Below are positions 17,041 to 26,390 of a DNA stretch of 26,390 nt, piece after piece. The notes under the pieces are model-generated. The model had not been told where the DNA came from and did no database searches. It was given only the letters and a program-made list of their open reading frames with translations. The stretch comes from Saccoglossus kowalevskii (Eukaryota; Hemichordata; Enteropneusta; Harrimaniidae), in contig NW_003109985.1 in NCBI RefSeq assembly GCF_000003605.2, positions 284,483-310,872 on the forward strand, in the 5' to 3' direction. The first letter of the stretch is position 1. The number at the start of each line of letters is the position of its first letter. The translations under genes and the position numbers were made by a program.

Positions 17041-20000
17041 GTATGTTCACATTGATTCAATAATATGGCGTTAAGAATTCGGCGGAAAAATTCAAACCCG
17101 GAAGGGTTTAGTTTAGAGGGTCTATGGGCAGCTGGTGGGAGGGTCTATGGGCAGCTGGTGCAGTAAGTTTCATGTTTTCTTCTCTCAAGTTAAAGCACTG
17201 ATAAATGAATTTAACAAGTTTGATCAATGTGTTTCATTTTTGCTTTCTAGAATTTTTATTAAACAAATTTGATCAATGTTTGCGTTGCCATTTTTTTTTG
17301 GAAAAATTCATTTCTGATGTTATTGTAGCATGGGCAGTGAAGAAGGAAATGTTCTTCATCTTCAATTTGTTGAGTGTTGCAAACTGGGCATTTCCTTTCT
17401 GCTACCTTTATATCTTGATGCCTTCCAGTCTCAATCTTAAGAGTGTGTGCACTAATTCTGAGTTTTGTCATGGCTGATCTATGGTATGGATTTTTTACAA
17501 CTGCCAGATATTTTTCAAAGAAGGTGTCTTTTTTGAGTTGCCTATATGTGCAGAGCATGCAATAAATCAAAACTACTTTGCTGAAATTTTAACTTTAGTC
17601 TTTCAACCAAAGTTTTAGTAATGTTATCTTCCTTCGTTGTTTTGATTTCCTTCCACATGTTTTCCATATTCAGAAGTTTTAGTATGTGTTTTATCCCAGA
17701 CACCCAATTTTTCATTCCCACATTGTCTAGTAGTACACTAAGTCTGTATGCTTTAAGTACGAGAGAGTTGTGTGGTTTTTTAGTGATGTTAATACATTAT
17801 TTTATCATGTGTGTAATACTCGAAAGAAAGAGTGGAAGTCTTCCCAGCTCTAGTAGGCATGCTTTGCTATTCACTTTTAATAAGTATTTACAAAATTTAA
17901 TATGGACTTTTTCCATGGGCAAAGTGAAGTTTATTATGCTGGACTAACCCTACCCCTGAGCTGAAATGGAGAGAACCTGAAGAAAAGATTAAAAAAAAAA
18001 TGGGACACTGTCTACATTATTGACACTTTCAATTTGGCGTATGTTACCCTTTGTAATTTCACAAATCTGCTAGTATATTGCTTGATGAGATTATTGGCTT
18101 GAAGACAGAGACCACTAAATATAGTTTTATGATAATTACTGATAATGGACCAGGTATATTTTATAAAATTTCAGGAGATGATGCTGGATTTGAAACACAG
18201 GTGTACAACAATACTGTTTGTCGTACTCCAAATATCAACTATTTGGCCAAGAAGAGTGTGATTTTCAAACATGCCTACACAACAGTGAGTAGCTGCTCAC
18301 CAAGTAGATCATCAATCCTGTCAGGACTTCCACAACATCAGAATGGAATGTATGGTCTTCATCAGGGTTACCACCACTTCATGTCTTTTGATGCTGTACA
18401 GAGTCTGCCAAGAATATTAAAACATGCACAGATAAGAACAGGTAGGAGTAGTGATAATTTAAGGTTATTACGAGAATACCTCAAAGTATGCACAAAGACA
18501 GTACAGCTGGAGTATCGTCCAACACCCAGCAGAGGTCGATGCGCGGAATACTGTCATAACCTTATTATTATACATCTTTTCTTTCCAAGCATATGTCATG
18601 GGAATGCCGAAATCCAAAAAGTTTAGAACAGAATCAGCGAACTTCTTTGTGTGGAGTCCGGTCAAACCCAGATGGCAGCTTATGCGCATAATTATTTCAT
18701 ATTTTGAATTTGTAGGATGAAAATACCCTGTAAAATATCGCAAAATTACGGCACGCTGTAACTTATGGTGTTACAATGACAGATGTATAATAATAATCTT
18801 TATATTGAACTTGTATCCTCATTGAGATGACATGACAATAAAGAACAAAATTCTAGTATGTATAGAGAAAAAAAAATGGAAAATCATAACTCTATTATTA
18901 GATTAGATTTTTTAATTGTGAGGCAGCTGGTTGTCTGAATTTTATATTGTTCTCCCTTTGTTAGAGTATTGATTTCTAGTTTTCATTTTGTAGGTTTCTA
19001 GTGAGTTTAAAGCGTTTTGCAGCCCGGATTCAGAAATAGACAGCAAAAGCAGATCATCTTCATATAACTGTTAGAGAAAGGGGGTCATTATTGGACTGCT
19101 CTATTTCATTTTTAATATCGTTTACATGAATGTTGAACAGAAGAGGTTCATCGCCCTGTCTGTATGAGAATCATGCATATTTGGTTACACGTGCATATCA
19201 TAATTTTTTTGTATTTTGACAAAAATGGCTGATTGACAGTCATTTGTTTTTATTCATTTCTATGCTGATTCTTTGCTATTATATGATTAACTTGAAAGTT
19301 TGTACACAACTGCTTCTCTGTGATGGCTTGCATGATTTCGTTCAAACTCAGTACAATAACAATATTAATAACAAATTTGTTATCGCATCCTTGAAATAAA
19401 TTTTTCATCAGTTAAAAGCAATAACAATGAAATACATAAAAAAAAAAATGTAAAATGCTCAAAAGAAAAGGAGAAAAAAATGATAAAAGTAAGAATTTTT
19501 TTTTTAATTGGATGTTCTGTTCTAATGTCAAATGTGGCATATACATATTCACCCACTTGTCTTATAATTTCAACATCATTGCAACTCATCAGGTATATAA
19601 ATTTGTGATTAATGTTGTGGGCTGTACAATGATTCTACATACCAGATTTTGGTTGTACATTACATTTTTCAGTGATTTAATCAAATATGCTCCGTTTCTT
19701 TACAGTACAATTATCAGCAAAGACTGATCGCATCACAGCACTATTTTGCCAAAAGTATACCCACATTCCTGGATTGCTGTTAGTGATGGAATTTAGCATT
19801 AAACACAGAACCTGGACTGTGCATTGGCAATGCTTGTTCTATATTTCTTTTACCAATGCATGCAATATGCAATTGATAATCATTTGAAAGTCAAATGTTA
19901 AAATTAATTTTGTTAGCAATACGATTGAGCAGAAAGAAATTGACTGTAGGTGCATAGTGCAATCAAATGGCATGAGAAAACATGCCTATAGGTAAATTTG

Positions 20001-23000
20001 CAAATAAATTGACCATCGTGAGTTTGTTGTTTTAACGATTCTTACAAATGTGAGCAAACATTAGATATTGCTGATTTATTCAATATATATTTTAGTGACT
20101 AACTGACAAACACAAGACGCTGATTACAACTAATATATGTACATATGTTTGATCTTTACTGGTCTGCTATCAGATTAATCAGGTAATCGCCTGGGCCCTT
20201 GGTTCATGACCTTCATACCCTACATTTGCACTCATCTTTTTTGAGATGTGACATAGGTTTTTTACAATCTTCTGATGAGATAATGATTGGTTTCTAATAT
20301 AAAATATCTGATTTAAAATATTTATCTAATATCAATGTTAACATTGACTTCTATGATTATGGCAAGGTGAAAAAGATGTCAAGTAAACTGACCTTTGACC
20401 TTTCTTCCACCATTGTCAAAATATTGCAAACAAACAAGTTCTGTTTACTACATATTTGCTGTTTTCCAATCACAAAACACAGAAGCAATGTTGAAAACTA
20501 TATTTAAAATTGTTGAAAACCAATCAGTTTCTTTTCTTAAAGCGCAGTATTCATGCCATGTATGCGCGAGATATATAGGTCTCATATAAACAAAGATGCT
20601 GACTTCGGCTATTGCGCAGATCAACGAGTACAAACTGAGATGTTACAAAGTTTTAATTAGTTGCACCCAGGTCAAACCTCATACTTGTGATTTCCATTAG
20701 AAGAGCGCATTGGATTGTGGGAAAATCAATGTTTATCAACACAAATGTCGCACATGCGTTGGGCGGCGACCACCGTCCTTTAAACGTTTCTCAAATTCTA
20801 AAAACCTTTAAAAAAATATTTTTAACTAATGCACTTGATTACCTTGACCTACCAAGATAACGATAGTCTGGGCGTAATGTCACTTCTAAGCTAGCTATCA
20901 GCCTGCTTTGCCTTTTCATTGAAACTTATTAATATTAAAGTCTGTAACATTATTATCAATAATTTCAACTTATTCTTTCTAGTGTTTACTAATATGAAAC
21001 ATATTTATACAAACTGCAAAATATAAATATATGGGAGGTTTGAAAACACGCAAATCTAGCTCTAAGTCAGCTAAATGTTAGGTTATGCTCAGACCATACT
21101 GTATGTAAGAGTAAAAATATTCTGTTTTGTGTGTCAGGAATAATTGGAAAGAAACATGTTGGACCAGAATCTGTCTATCCATTTGACTTTGCTGAGACAG
21201 AAGAGAATAATTCTATAATGCAAGTTGGGAGAAATATCACCAGAATTAAAGAACTTGTACAAGAGTTTTTTAACACCCAGGATACGAGGTACAATTCATA
21301 CATTATGCCAAATAGTTCATGATGGGTTTTCCCTTGGCATATATCCTTCATGGTAGCACATTTTTTAGTAACCGTGATGGTAGGATCTGTCAAAAAGAAT
21401 GTGCTTATATCCTTGCAAAACACCTGACATAAGTTCTTGGCTGTGCATGTATGTCTAAAGGTCAATATATCTTTCTCTTTCTGATTTGACTATGCATTGT
21501 TATATGATTGTCAGTCATTTGTTTGTTGTCCATTGTTTACTGTTCACCGATTATTAAAACGAGTGGGTCGTCACCTGCGCATGCGCGGGAATTGAGTCCC
21601 AAGCAGCGATAACAACACACACTGAAAACGCAAAGGCTCATGGGTAGACACTTGTTTGTAAACAATGACACGCTATGGCCATCTGACACATGCGCAGGTG
21701 ACGACTCCCCTGCTTTAATTTTGATTATTACGGATTCTTATAATATTAGTTTCTGTCAAATATCTGTGCATTAGCATTACCTATTGTTGTCCATGATAGT
21801 TGCATGCAAATAGCTGGAAATTTATTTTACAACTTCCTATACTGTGAGATACTTCATTTTAGCTGGAATTAATTTTCTCTGAAATCACTTTTTAAGTGCT
21901 TTGTATGGAATTTATTTTCACTGATTTTTGGCGAGTTGAATGTAAAATATAGGAAAAAAAGGTATATTCGCTGGATTTTATTTTCACTAAATTATTACTT
22001 CAGCGAAAATAGCGAAAATTAATTCCAAGCGAAAATAAAGTATTTTACAGTAGGTGATTTTATATAAGCATAGCATGTATATTCATTTGGTCATTCTGGC
22101 TTACCTAGTTACATTTATCAAAAATATGAAATACCGTAGTGGCAAAAACACAGGCCCTCTACTTTTGCTACTGACATCAGCAGGTTGCTTTTCTTTTTCT
22201 CCGACTGATTAATTGGAAGGAATAATCTCAGCATGTACTCAATGCTTTGAATATTGTGCAGTGACTACACATTGTTTATTGACTTGTATCATAATTTTTA
22301 TTTCAGACCATTTTTTCTTTATGTAGCTTTCCATGACCCACATCGATGTGGGCACACACATCCAGAATATGGAAATTTCTGTGAGAAATTCGGGAATGGT
22401 GATCCAGGAATGGGGATAATAGCTGACTGGAAGCCGATCCATTATACCGCACTGGATGTGCAGTTGCCACCATTTGTGCAGGATACACCAGCAGCCAGAG
22501 CTGATATTGCAGCTCAGTATACAACTATTAGTAGACTGGATCAAGGTATATACCAAACACATTGTTTCATCCTCAATTATCCTGAAAAAATTTTGAGTTA
22601 TTTCTCATCATATTATTATTAGATGCATTTCATTATTGATATGTTTTCATTGGTTGATTTGTACCACATGCAGCCCTGTTATAAGGTGACAACTGGACAG
22701 TGCTTGTGGTCAAATTATGAACTAGATTGTATGCGACTCCGTCATGTCTAATATTATCCCAATTTTGCTTGAATCGTTAAAAGTTTGAAAAGTTCTTTGG
22801 ATACCATATTTGCGTATCCAATTGTTGTTTATTGTCATTTTATAAGTTCCCCATACCATATATTCACACTTTGTTCACCTGTATTTCATTTATACACGTG
22901 CACTCCTAATAAAGCAAATACATTACTGTGGAATACTTTATTTTCACTGGAATTTATTTTCGCTGAAAAGGCTTTTTGGGCGTTTTGTATGGAATTTATT

Positions 23001-24017
23001 TTCACTGATTTTTGATGAGTTTAATGTGAAATATAGGAAAAAAAAGTATATTCGCTGGATTTTATTTTCACGGGATCGTCCCTCCAGCGAAAATAGCGAA
23101 AATAAATTCCAAGCGAAAATAAAGTATTCTACAGTATTTACAGTTTTGAATTATAGATGTTTGTATAATGTTTGATGATAACAATTCATTAAGAACATGA
23201 ATTGATGCTTAAATCTCCTACATTTTTTCATTGAAAAGGTATTGGTTTGGTACTGAAAGAATTACACAATGCCGGACATGCGAATGACACCCTAGTGCTC
23301 TATACATCTGATAATGGCATACCTTTCCCTAATGGAAGAACCAATCTTTACGAATCTGGAATGTCTGAACCGATGCTGGTATCATCACCAACTCACAAAA
23401 CGAGATGGTCACAAGAAACCAATGCCATGGCCAGTACGTTAGATATTCTTCCAACCATACTGGATTGGTTTCAGTTGTCGTATCCAAAATATAAGATTTT
23501 TAAAGAAAATGTGAAACTCTCTGGAAAGTCATTACTTCCCATTTTGAAGGAGGAACCAACGAGTGGTTGGGAGACAGTGTATGCTAGTCACAATTTGCAT
23601 GAAATAACAATGTACTACCCAATGAGGGTGGTCAAGCATAAAAATTACAGACTGATACAGAATTTAGCTTATAGAATGCCTTTTCCAATTGATCAGGACT
23701 TTTACATCTCGCCATCATTTCAAGATATCCTGAACCGTACCAGAGATCACACTGAAACACACTGGTTTAAGACACTAAACGACTATTACTACAGATCTGA
23801 ATGGGAGTTGTACGATTTAAAAACTGATCCTCTAGAAACGCACAATTTGGTGAGTGACAAGAGCTATGCAGATGTCTTGAAAAATCTCAAAAAGAAGCTG
23901 TTGTCATGGCAACTAGCAACTGATGATCCCTGGAGATGTTCTCCTGGAGGAGTTTTAGAGGATTCAGGTCCATACAAGGAGAACCCACAGTGTATGCCCT
24001 TAGATAATAGATTATAG
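16920..24017 (+). CDS. SGSH: N-sulfoglucosamine sulfohydrolase (heparan N-sulfatase), 5 exons, complete
   Basis: A lysosomal sulfatase that removes the N-linked sulfate from non-reducing-end glucosamine during heparan sulfate breakdown. Exons 16920-17040, 18175-18441, 21138-21288, 22307-22545 and 23239-24017 join in frame to 518 residues (human 502). Residues 1-36 contain a hydrophobic leader ([18 protein letters not shown], from Met17) after a short basic stretch. Metal ligands are D42, D43, D284 and N285; the formylglycine cysteine is C81 in CSPSR; other active-site residues are K134, H136, H192 and R293. These match human D31, D32, D273, N274, C70, K123, H125, H181 and R282 with a constant offset of 11. 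Five sequons (N52, N153, N162, N275, about N425) match the human glycosylation sites. The C-terminal [15 protein letters not shown] motif is typical of this sulfatase branch. The reading frame is intact and presumably functional; it is divergently placed with SLC26A11. Confidence 0.96.
17116..17160 (+). repeat. 23-bp tandem duplication in SGSH intron 1
   Basis: The unit GAGGGTCTATGGGCAGCTGG plus TGG occurs at 17116-17138 and again, lacking only its last base, at 17139-17160, without mismatches. It is a recent local duplication. Confidence 0.9.
17205..17940 (-). pseudogene. LINE reverse transcriptase C-terminus, decayed, antisense in SGSH intron 1
   Basis: On the minus strand from about 17940 the translation reads [13 protein letters not shown], then LELGRLPLF, and after a stop and a frame change [34 protein letters not shown] and [17 protein letters not shown]. 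This is the characteristic C-terminal tail (CxxC...HxxxxC-like knuckle) of non-LTR retrotransposon polymerases common in aquatic invertebrates. At least one in-frame stop (MIK-stop) and one frameshift (near 17545) show it is dead. Confidence 0.8.
18175..18441 (+). CDS. SGSH: SGSH exon 2, sulfatase signature (residues 41-129)
   Basis: The acceptor is ATTTCAG and the donor GTAGGA at 18442. It carries DDAGFE (metal ligands), the sulfatase signature [13 protein letters not shown] with the cysteine converted to formylglycine, and [13 protein letters not shown], nearly identical to human. Decayed LINE fragments flank it on both sides, and a dispersed repeat starts within about 20 bases of the donor. 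Confidence 0.96.
18460..18700 (-). repeat. Dispersed repeat, copy B
   Basis: This is the reverse-complement match of 7130-7395. It shares CACACAAAGAAGTTCGCTGA, TTCTGTTCTAAACTTTTT, GGCATTCCCATGAC and the TGTACTGT...TTTGTG block. It lies about 20 bases past the SGSH exon 2 donor. Compared with copy A it has a short insertion after CATGACATAT. Confidence 0.8.
18950..19175 (-). pseudogene. LINE reverse transcriptase core fragment, antisense in SGSH intron 2
   Basis: The minus strand encodes [18 protein letters not shown] and, after a frame change, [20 protein letters not shown]. This is the reverse transcriptase block with the catalytic YADD box written YEDD (19064-19053), followed by the usual ES-LQ-LN-L helix. 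It is broken by a frameshift just before the box. It has the same orientation as the fragment at 17205-17940. Confidence 0.75.
19176..21137. other. SGSH: SGSH intron 2, remainder
   Basis: AT-rich intron without exons. A perfect DR1 nuclear-receptor element (TGACCTTTGACCT) lies at 20389-20401. The GC-richer stretch at 20590-20780 has no structure I can name. Confidence 0.5.
21138..21288 (+). CDS. SGSH: SGSH exon 3 (residues 130-179)
   Basis: The acceptor is GTGTCAG and the donor GTACAA at 21289. It encodes [20 protein letters not shown], with active-site Lys and His, and [10 protein letters not shown] with a conserved sequon. It ends with two bases of Arg. Confidence 0.95.
21549..21730. mobile_element. 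MITE with GTCGTCACCTGCGCATG inverted ends
   Basis: The left end GGGTCGTCACCTGCGCATG (21565-21583) is inverted at the right as CATGCGCAGGTGACGACTCC (21689-21708). Both ends extend to TTAA (21554 and 21715), suggesting piggyBac-type TTAA duplication. An identical 8-mer GATTATTA also flanks it (21549-21556 and 21723-21730), which would suggest hAT-type duplication instead. It is non-coding and lies in SGSH intron 3 (21289-22306). Confidence 0.65.
21840..22052 (+). mobile_element. 213-bp foldback MITE, complete copy 1 (SGSH intron 3)
   Basis: It runs from TACTGTGAGATACTTCATTTT to AAAGTATTTTACAGTA. Ends are inverted and flanked by TA. Subterminal blocks TTCGCTGGATTTTATTTTCAC and AGCGAAAATTAATTCCAAGC can pair internally. 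It has exactly the same length as the copy at 22924. Confidence 0.85.
22307..22545 (+). CDS. SGSH: SGSH exon 4 (residues 180-259)
   Basis: The acceptor is TATTTCAG and the donor GTATAT at 22546. It encodes [16 protein letters not shown] with active-site His192, FCEKFGNG, and [13 protein letters not shown], all close to human. The end phase is 1. Confidence 0.96.
22924..23136 (+). mobile_element. 213-bp foldback MITE, complete copy 2 (SGSH intron 4)
   Basis: It runs from TACTGTGGAATACTTTATTT to AAAGTATTCTACAGTA with TA at both ends. It has the same internal order as copy 1, including GAATTTATTTTCACTGATTT and ATATTCGCTGGATTTTATTT. It ends about 100 bases before SGSH exon 5. The rest of intron 4 (22546-23238) is plain. 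Confidence 0.87.
23239..24017 (+). CDS. SGSH: SGSH exon 5, C-terminal half (residues 260-518)
   Basis: The acceptor GAAAAG precedes 23239. It encodes [17 protein letters not shown] (metal ligands D284/N285 and R293), [42 protein letters not shown], and the C-terminal domain 2 with [13 protein letters not shown]. It stops at TAG 24015-24017. A single large last exon is also the layout in vertebrate SGSH. Confidence 0.97.
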
Positions 24018-25004
24018 CATCAACAGCAAACAGAGTATGACAGATCTCCGAGGTTATAGCTCGCAAACAAAATTCGGTATTTCATGGAGTCAACAAAATA
24101 TTTGTGCAGTTAATTCATTTTTAGAGTTCTGGAGCAACATCTCTTACATGCCTTGACAGATGCCATTCAAACTTTACACATATGTACATCATGTTCATGA
24201 TCCAGTTCAAGATGGCCAGATGGCAGCCATTTTAACGCTTCAAAATTGAAGGAAAACTCAAGGCTAACAACCTAATACTCCCAGATGAAAGAGCTTGGCA
24301 AATGTAAGGACATGTAATTTACAGTTTATTTATATCACTTTTCATTCTCTAGATATTCAATTTTTCACCAGTATTATGTAGTCCACCATCTTGCTTCTTC
24401 TGCAAAGGATTATGGGTAAAGTATGACATCATATTCACTGTTGTCAGAAATTAAGATGATGTCACACTTTACCCACAATCCTTTGCTGGAGAATCAAGAT
24501 GGCGGACTACATAATATTGGTGAAAAGTCAAATATCTAGAGAAAGAAAAGTGACACACAAAAACTATAAATTGCATTCTCCTACATTTGGGGAGCATTAT
24601 GTTGCTTGGCTTGACTCCCCTTTTAAGTATGGATCGTTAGATTCAATTCAGACTTGGTACATACATTGATTATCATTTTGTTTCATAAATCTAATCTCTG
24701 ACATGTGTTGACTGATTGCAATCAGACACATATGTTATACTTCGTGTCACATGTATTGACATGAATATGTTTCAAGTTGTGATTTAAAACGATTGATTTG
24801 AAGCTGAGAACTGTGCCACGATCAAAATCTTTGTGGGTAGATTTTATTAAAATGTTGTACATAAATAAGATTTTCCAGAACCTATAATTTGTCAGATGTT
24901 TTGAATAATTGAATCCACTGTAAATATACATCCTAGAACATGTACACAGGCAATTTTTACTAAAAACAGACAGGGACTGTCATTGCCATGACTTGTAAAA
25001 TAAA
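24018..25004 (+). other. SGSH: Probable SGSH 3' UTR
   Basis: The first AATAAA after the stop is at 24999-25004, so a 3' UTR of about 1 kb is likely. It would contain the large foldback at 24233-24639. No other gene is seen. Confidence 0.5.
24233..24639. mobile_element. Large foldback (inverted-repeat) element in SGSH 3' region
   Basis: The left arm (about 24233-24432) and right arm (about 24456-24639) are inverted copies around a 23-base loop. Matching blocks include GCAAAGGATTATGGGTAAAG against the inverse of CTTTACCCACAATCCTTTGC, TCTCTAGATATT, and ATTATGTAGTCC. The inner half is best preserved and the outer part is diverged with indels. The right arm contains a YY1-like CAAGATGGCGGA (24495-24506). 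No coding capacity. Confidence 0.85.
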
Positions 25005-26079
25005 ATTGTACTGTATTTTTTCCAAATTGTTTTATATTTTATTATTGAGTAAAAATGTCTCGTGTGTACCAAATGTAGGATAAAACACAATGTCACATTT
25101 ATGTCTAGGTGCTGTTACATGTACATATACGAACATTTTACATGAGCACTTTCAATGATGTGAGAAATGCAAATTGTGTCCACACTGCTTTTCAATGTAC
25201 TGGTGCCAGTAAATAATATCAGTACACTTTACAATGTGACTTCACTATTGGGTGATAAAATATATTTACAGATTATATTACAACCTTTCAGAATATGTAT
25301 ATTATAAAGAAGTTTTATTAAAGTTTCATAAAACTAAATTTGCTTAAACTTGATCTTTAAAATCCCAAAATGGTCCACTCTATCCGTAATAGGAGTTGCT
25401 TTTTGAACAGAGAACTGGTACGAGGAATTGCTCATATCGGATTAGCATTCAGTAGAGCGCCCTCAATGGTGATGTACATCACTGAAGAGTAAGCGTGACA
25501 AGTAGAGGGATCGTAAGCAAAAGTGTTTGGAAGGTAATACCTCATTAACTTTTAGCATATGTGATTCCACATAGCGCACTTCAAAATGGTCAAAAATCAA
25601 CTGTAACCCATTGTCTCGCAATGGTGGTTTCAGTCCCCATTAATTCAAATTGAAACGTAATTTCTGCCTGCGGACAATGATTTGAAAGTGTTTAACTCGA
25701 AGCAAACATGAGTGTACAAAATTTGGATATCCTTGGAGGTAGACGTGTATAGTATTTACCTCTCTATGAGGACTAATAAATACTCAAAAATAATTCATTT
25801 GGAACCTAGATTAAATGCGAATAAATAACAGGAAAACAAACTAGACAAAGAAAGACATTCAGGTAGCAGTGTTTTTTTTTAATTATTTGTGGTATTGATT
25901 TCAAAAATTGTCTGAGATCATTATACAGACTAGGGGGGTTACTAGTATGAAATGTAATTCATCTTCAATTCGGTTGTTCTTGCAGTATAGATAAGTTGTC
26001 TTCTAGCGTTTGGTATGTATGTTTACTCGTACTAGCGTATTGTCAACAACTTGATAGAGGTGAAACAAAGTTACCAACT
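25005..26079. other. Intergenic stretch downstream of SGSH
   Basis: AT-rich sequence with an AGAGCGCCCTC repeat-like string near 25453. No exon-like, RNA-like or inverted structure was recognised. Confidence 0.5.
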
Positions 26080-26220
26080 ATAAAGTACGTTATTTTCGCT
26101 GACATAAAATACAGTAAAATACCTTTTTTTCTTTGTTTTACATTTAACTCGTCAAGAATCGGTGAAAATAAACTTCATACAAAACAACCAGCTAAAATAA
26201 AGTACTTAAAATTGTACGGT
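26080..26220 (-). mobile_element. Degenerate copy of the 213-bp MITE family, inverted
   Basis: Read on the minus strand it gives TACTTTATTTTAGCTGG, GTTTATTTTCACCGATTC, GACGAGTTAAATGTAAAAC and CAGCGAAAATAACGTACTTT, the same block order as the copies at 21840 and 22924 with an internal deletion. Confidence 0.65.
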
Positions 26221-26291
26221 ATTTAACAATACTTTGCTTTATTTTTATTTTCCCAAAACTCTATCTGTCACGTCGCGACACTGGTAACAAT

Positions 26292-26363
26292 GACTCCGTG
26301 GCGCAACGGTAGCGCGTCTGACTCCAGATCAGAAGGCTGCGTGTTCGAATCACGTCGGGGTCC
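26292..26363 (+). tRNA. tRNA-Trp (anticodon CCA)
   Basis: The 72 bases fold as a full cloverleaf: acceptor stem GACTCCG/CGGGGTC with one G-T pair, D arm GCGC/GCGC, anticodon arm TCTGA/TCAGA with CCA at 26324-26326, variable loop AGGCT, T arm GCGTG/CACGT with TTCGAAT. It is nearly identical to vertebrate nuclear tRNA-Trp. There is no intron and no encoded CCA. A T5 run at 26374-26378 is a suitable polymerase III terminator. The discriminator base is C where eukaryotic tRNA-Trp normally has A, so a pseudogene cannot be excluded. Confidence 0.93.
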
Positions 26364-26390
26364 GTGGTTTCTCCTTTTTAGGGGCACTCT

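Noticed and set aside
19380-19887. Several hydrophobic or low-complexity frames in SGSH intron 2
   Set aside because: They are AT-rich intronic frames on both strands with no motif, repeat or splice support.
23247-24017. A separate short sulfatase gene starting at 23247
   Set aside because: It is the last exon of SGSH: it has an acceptor at 23238, the right phase, and contains only the C-terminal half of the enzyme.

Overview
The window is animal nuclear DNA: AT-rich, intron-dense (GT/AG introns of about 120 bases to 2.7 kb), full of small DNA transposons, with a eukaryotic tRNA gene and two genes with close vertebrate orthologues. The repeat content (hAT, foldback MITEs, tandem-core elements, decayed LINEs) and compact genes suggest a marine invertebrate, a non-vertebrate deuterostome or a lophotrochozoan. 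I cannot name the species.

The core is a head-to-head gene pair. On the minus strand, 12547 down to 941, lie 13 coding exons of an SLC26A11-type sulfate/anion transporter (at least 640 residues, C-terminal STAS domain, last few codons not found). On the plus strand, 16920 to 24017, lie 5 coding exons of a complete N-sulfoglucosamine sulfohydrolase (SGSH, 518 residues), a lysosomal heparan-sulfate sulfatase with every catalytic residue intact. All exon phases join in frame. In human the same two genes are also adjacent and divergent (17q25.3), so this is old conserved microsynteny linking an enzyme that releases sulfate with a transporter that moves it. A CpG-rich block at 16500-16920 with an ETS site and a minus-strand splice donor looks like a shared bidirectional promoter plus a non-coding first exon of SLC26A11.

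Region by region: 1-732 is the end of a hAT transposon whose transposase (TTF-type zinc finger) runs off the left edge; 733-12547 is SLC26A11; 12548-16919 is the 5' intergenic region or SLC26A11 5' intron, carrying a 661-bp tandem-core element, an orphan SLC26-like exon candidate, a small MITE and TFE/MITF-type E-boxes; 16920-24017 is SGSH, whose introns hold antisense LINE relics, a dispersed repeat shared with SLC26A11, two 213-bp MITE copies and another MITE; 24018-25004 is the probable SGSH 3' UTR with a large foldback; 25005-26291 is intergenic; 26292-26363 is a tRNA-Trp(CCA) gene.

I found no CRISPR array, operon or prokaryotic feature. The most interesting points are the conserved sulfate gene pair, the foldback in the SGSH 3' UTR, an enlarged glycosylated loop in SLC26A11, and several apparently undescribed non-autonomous element families.
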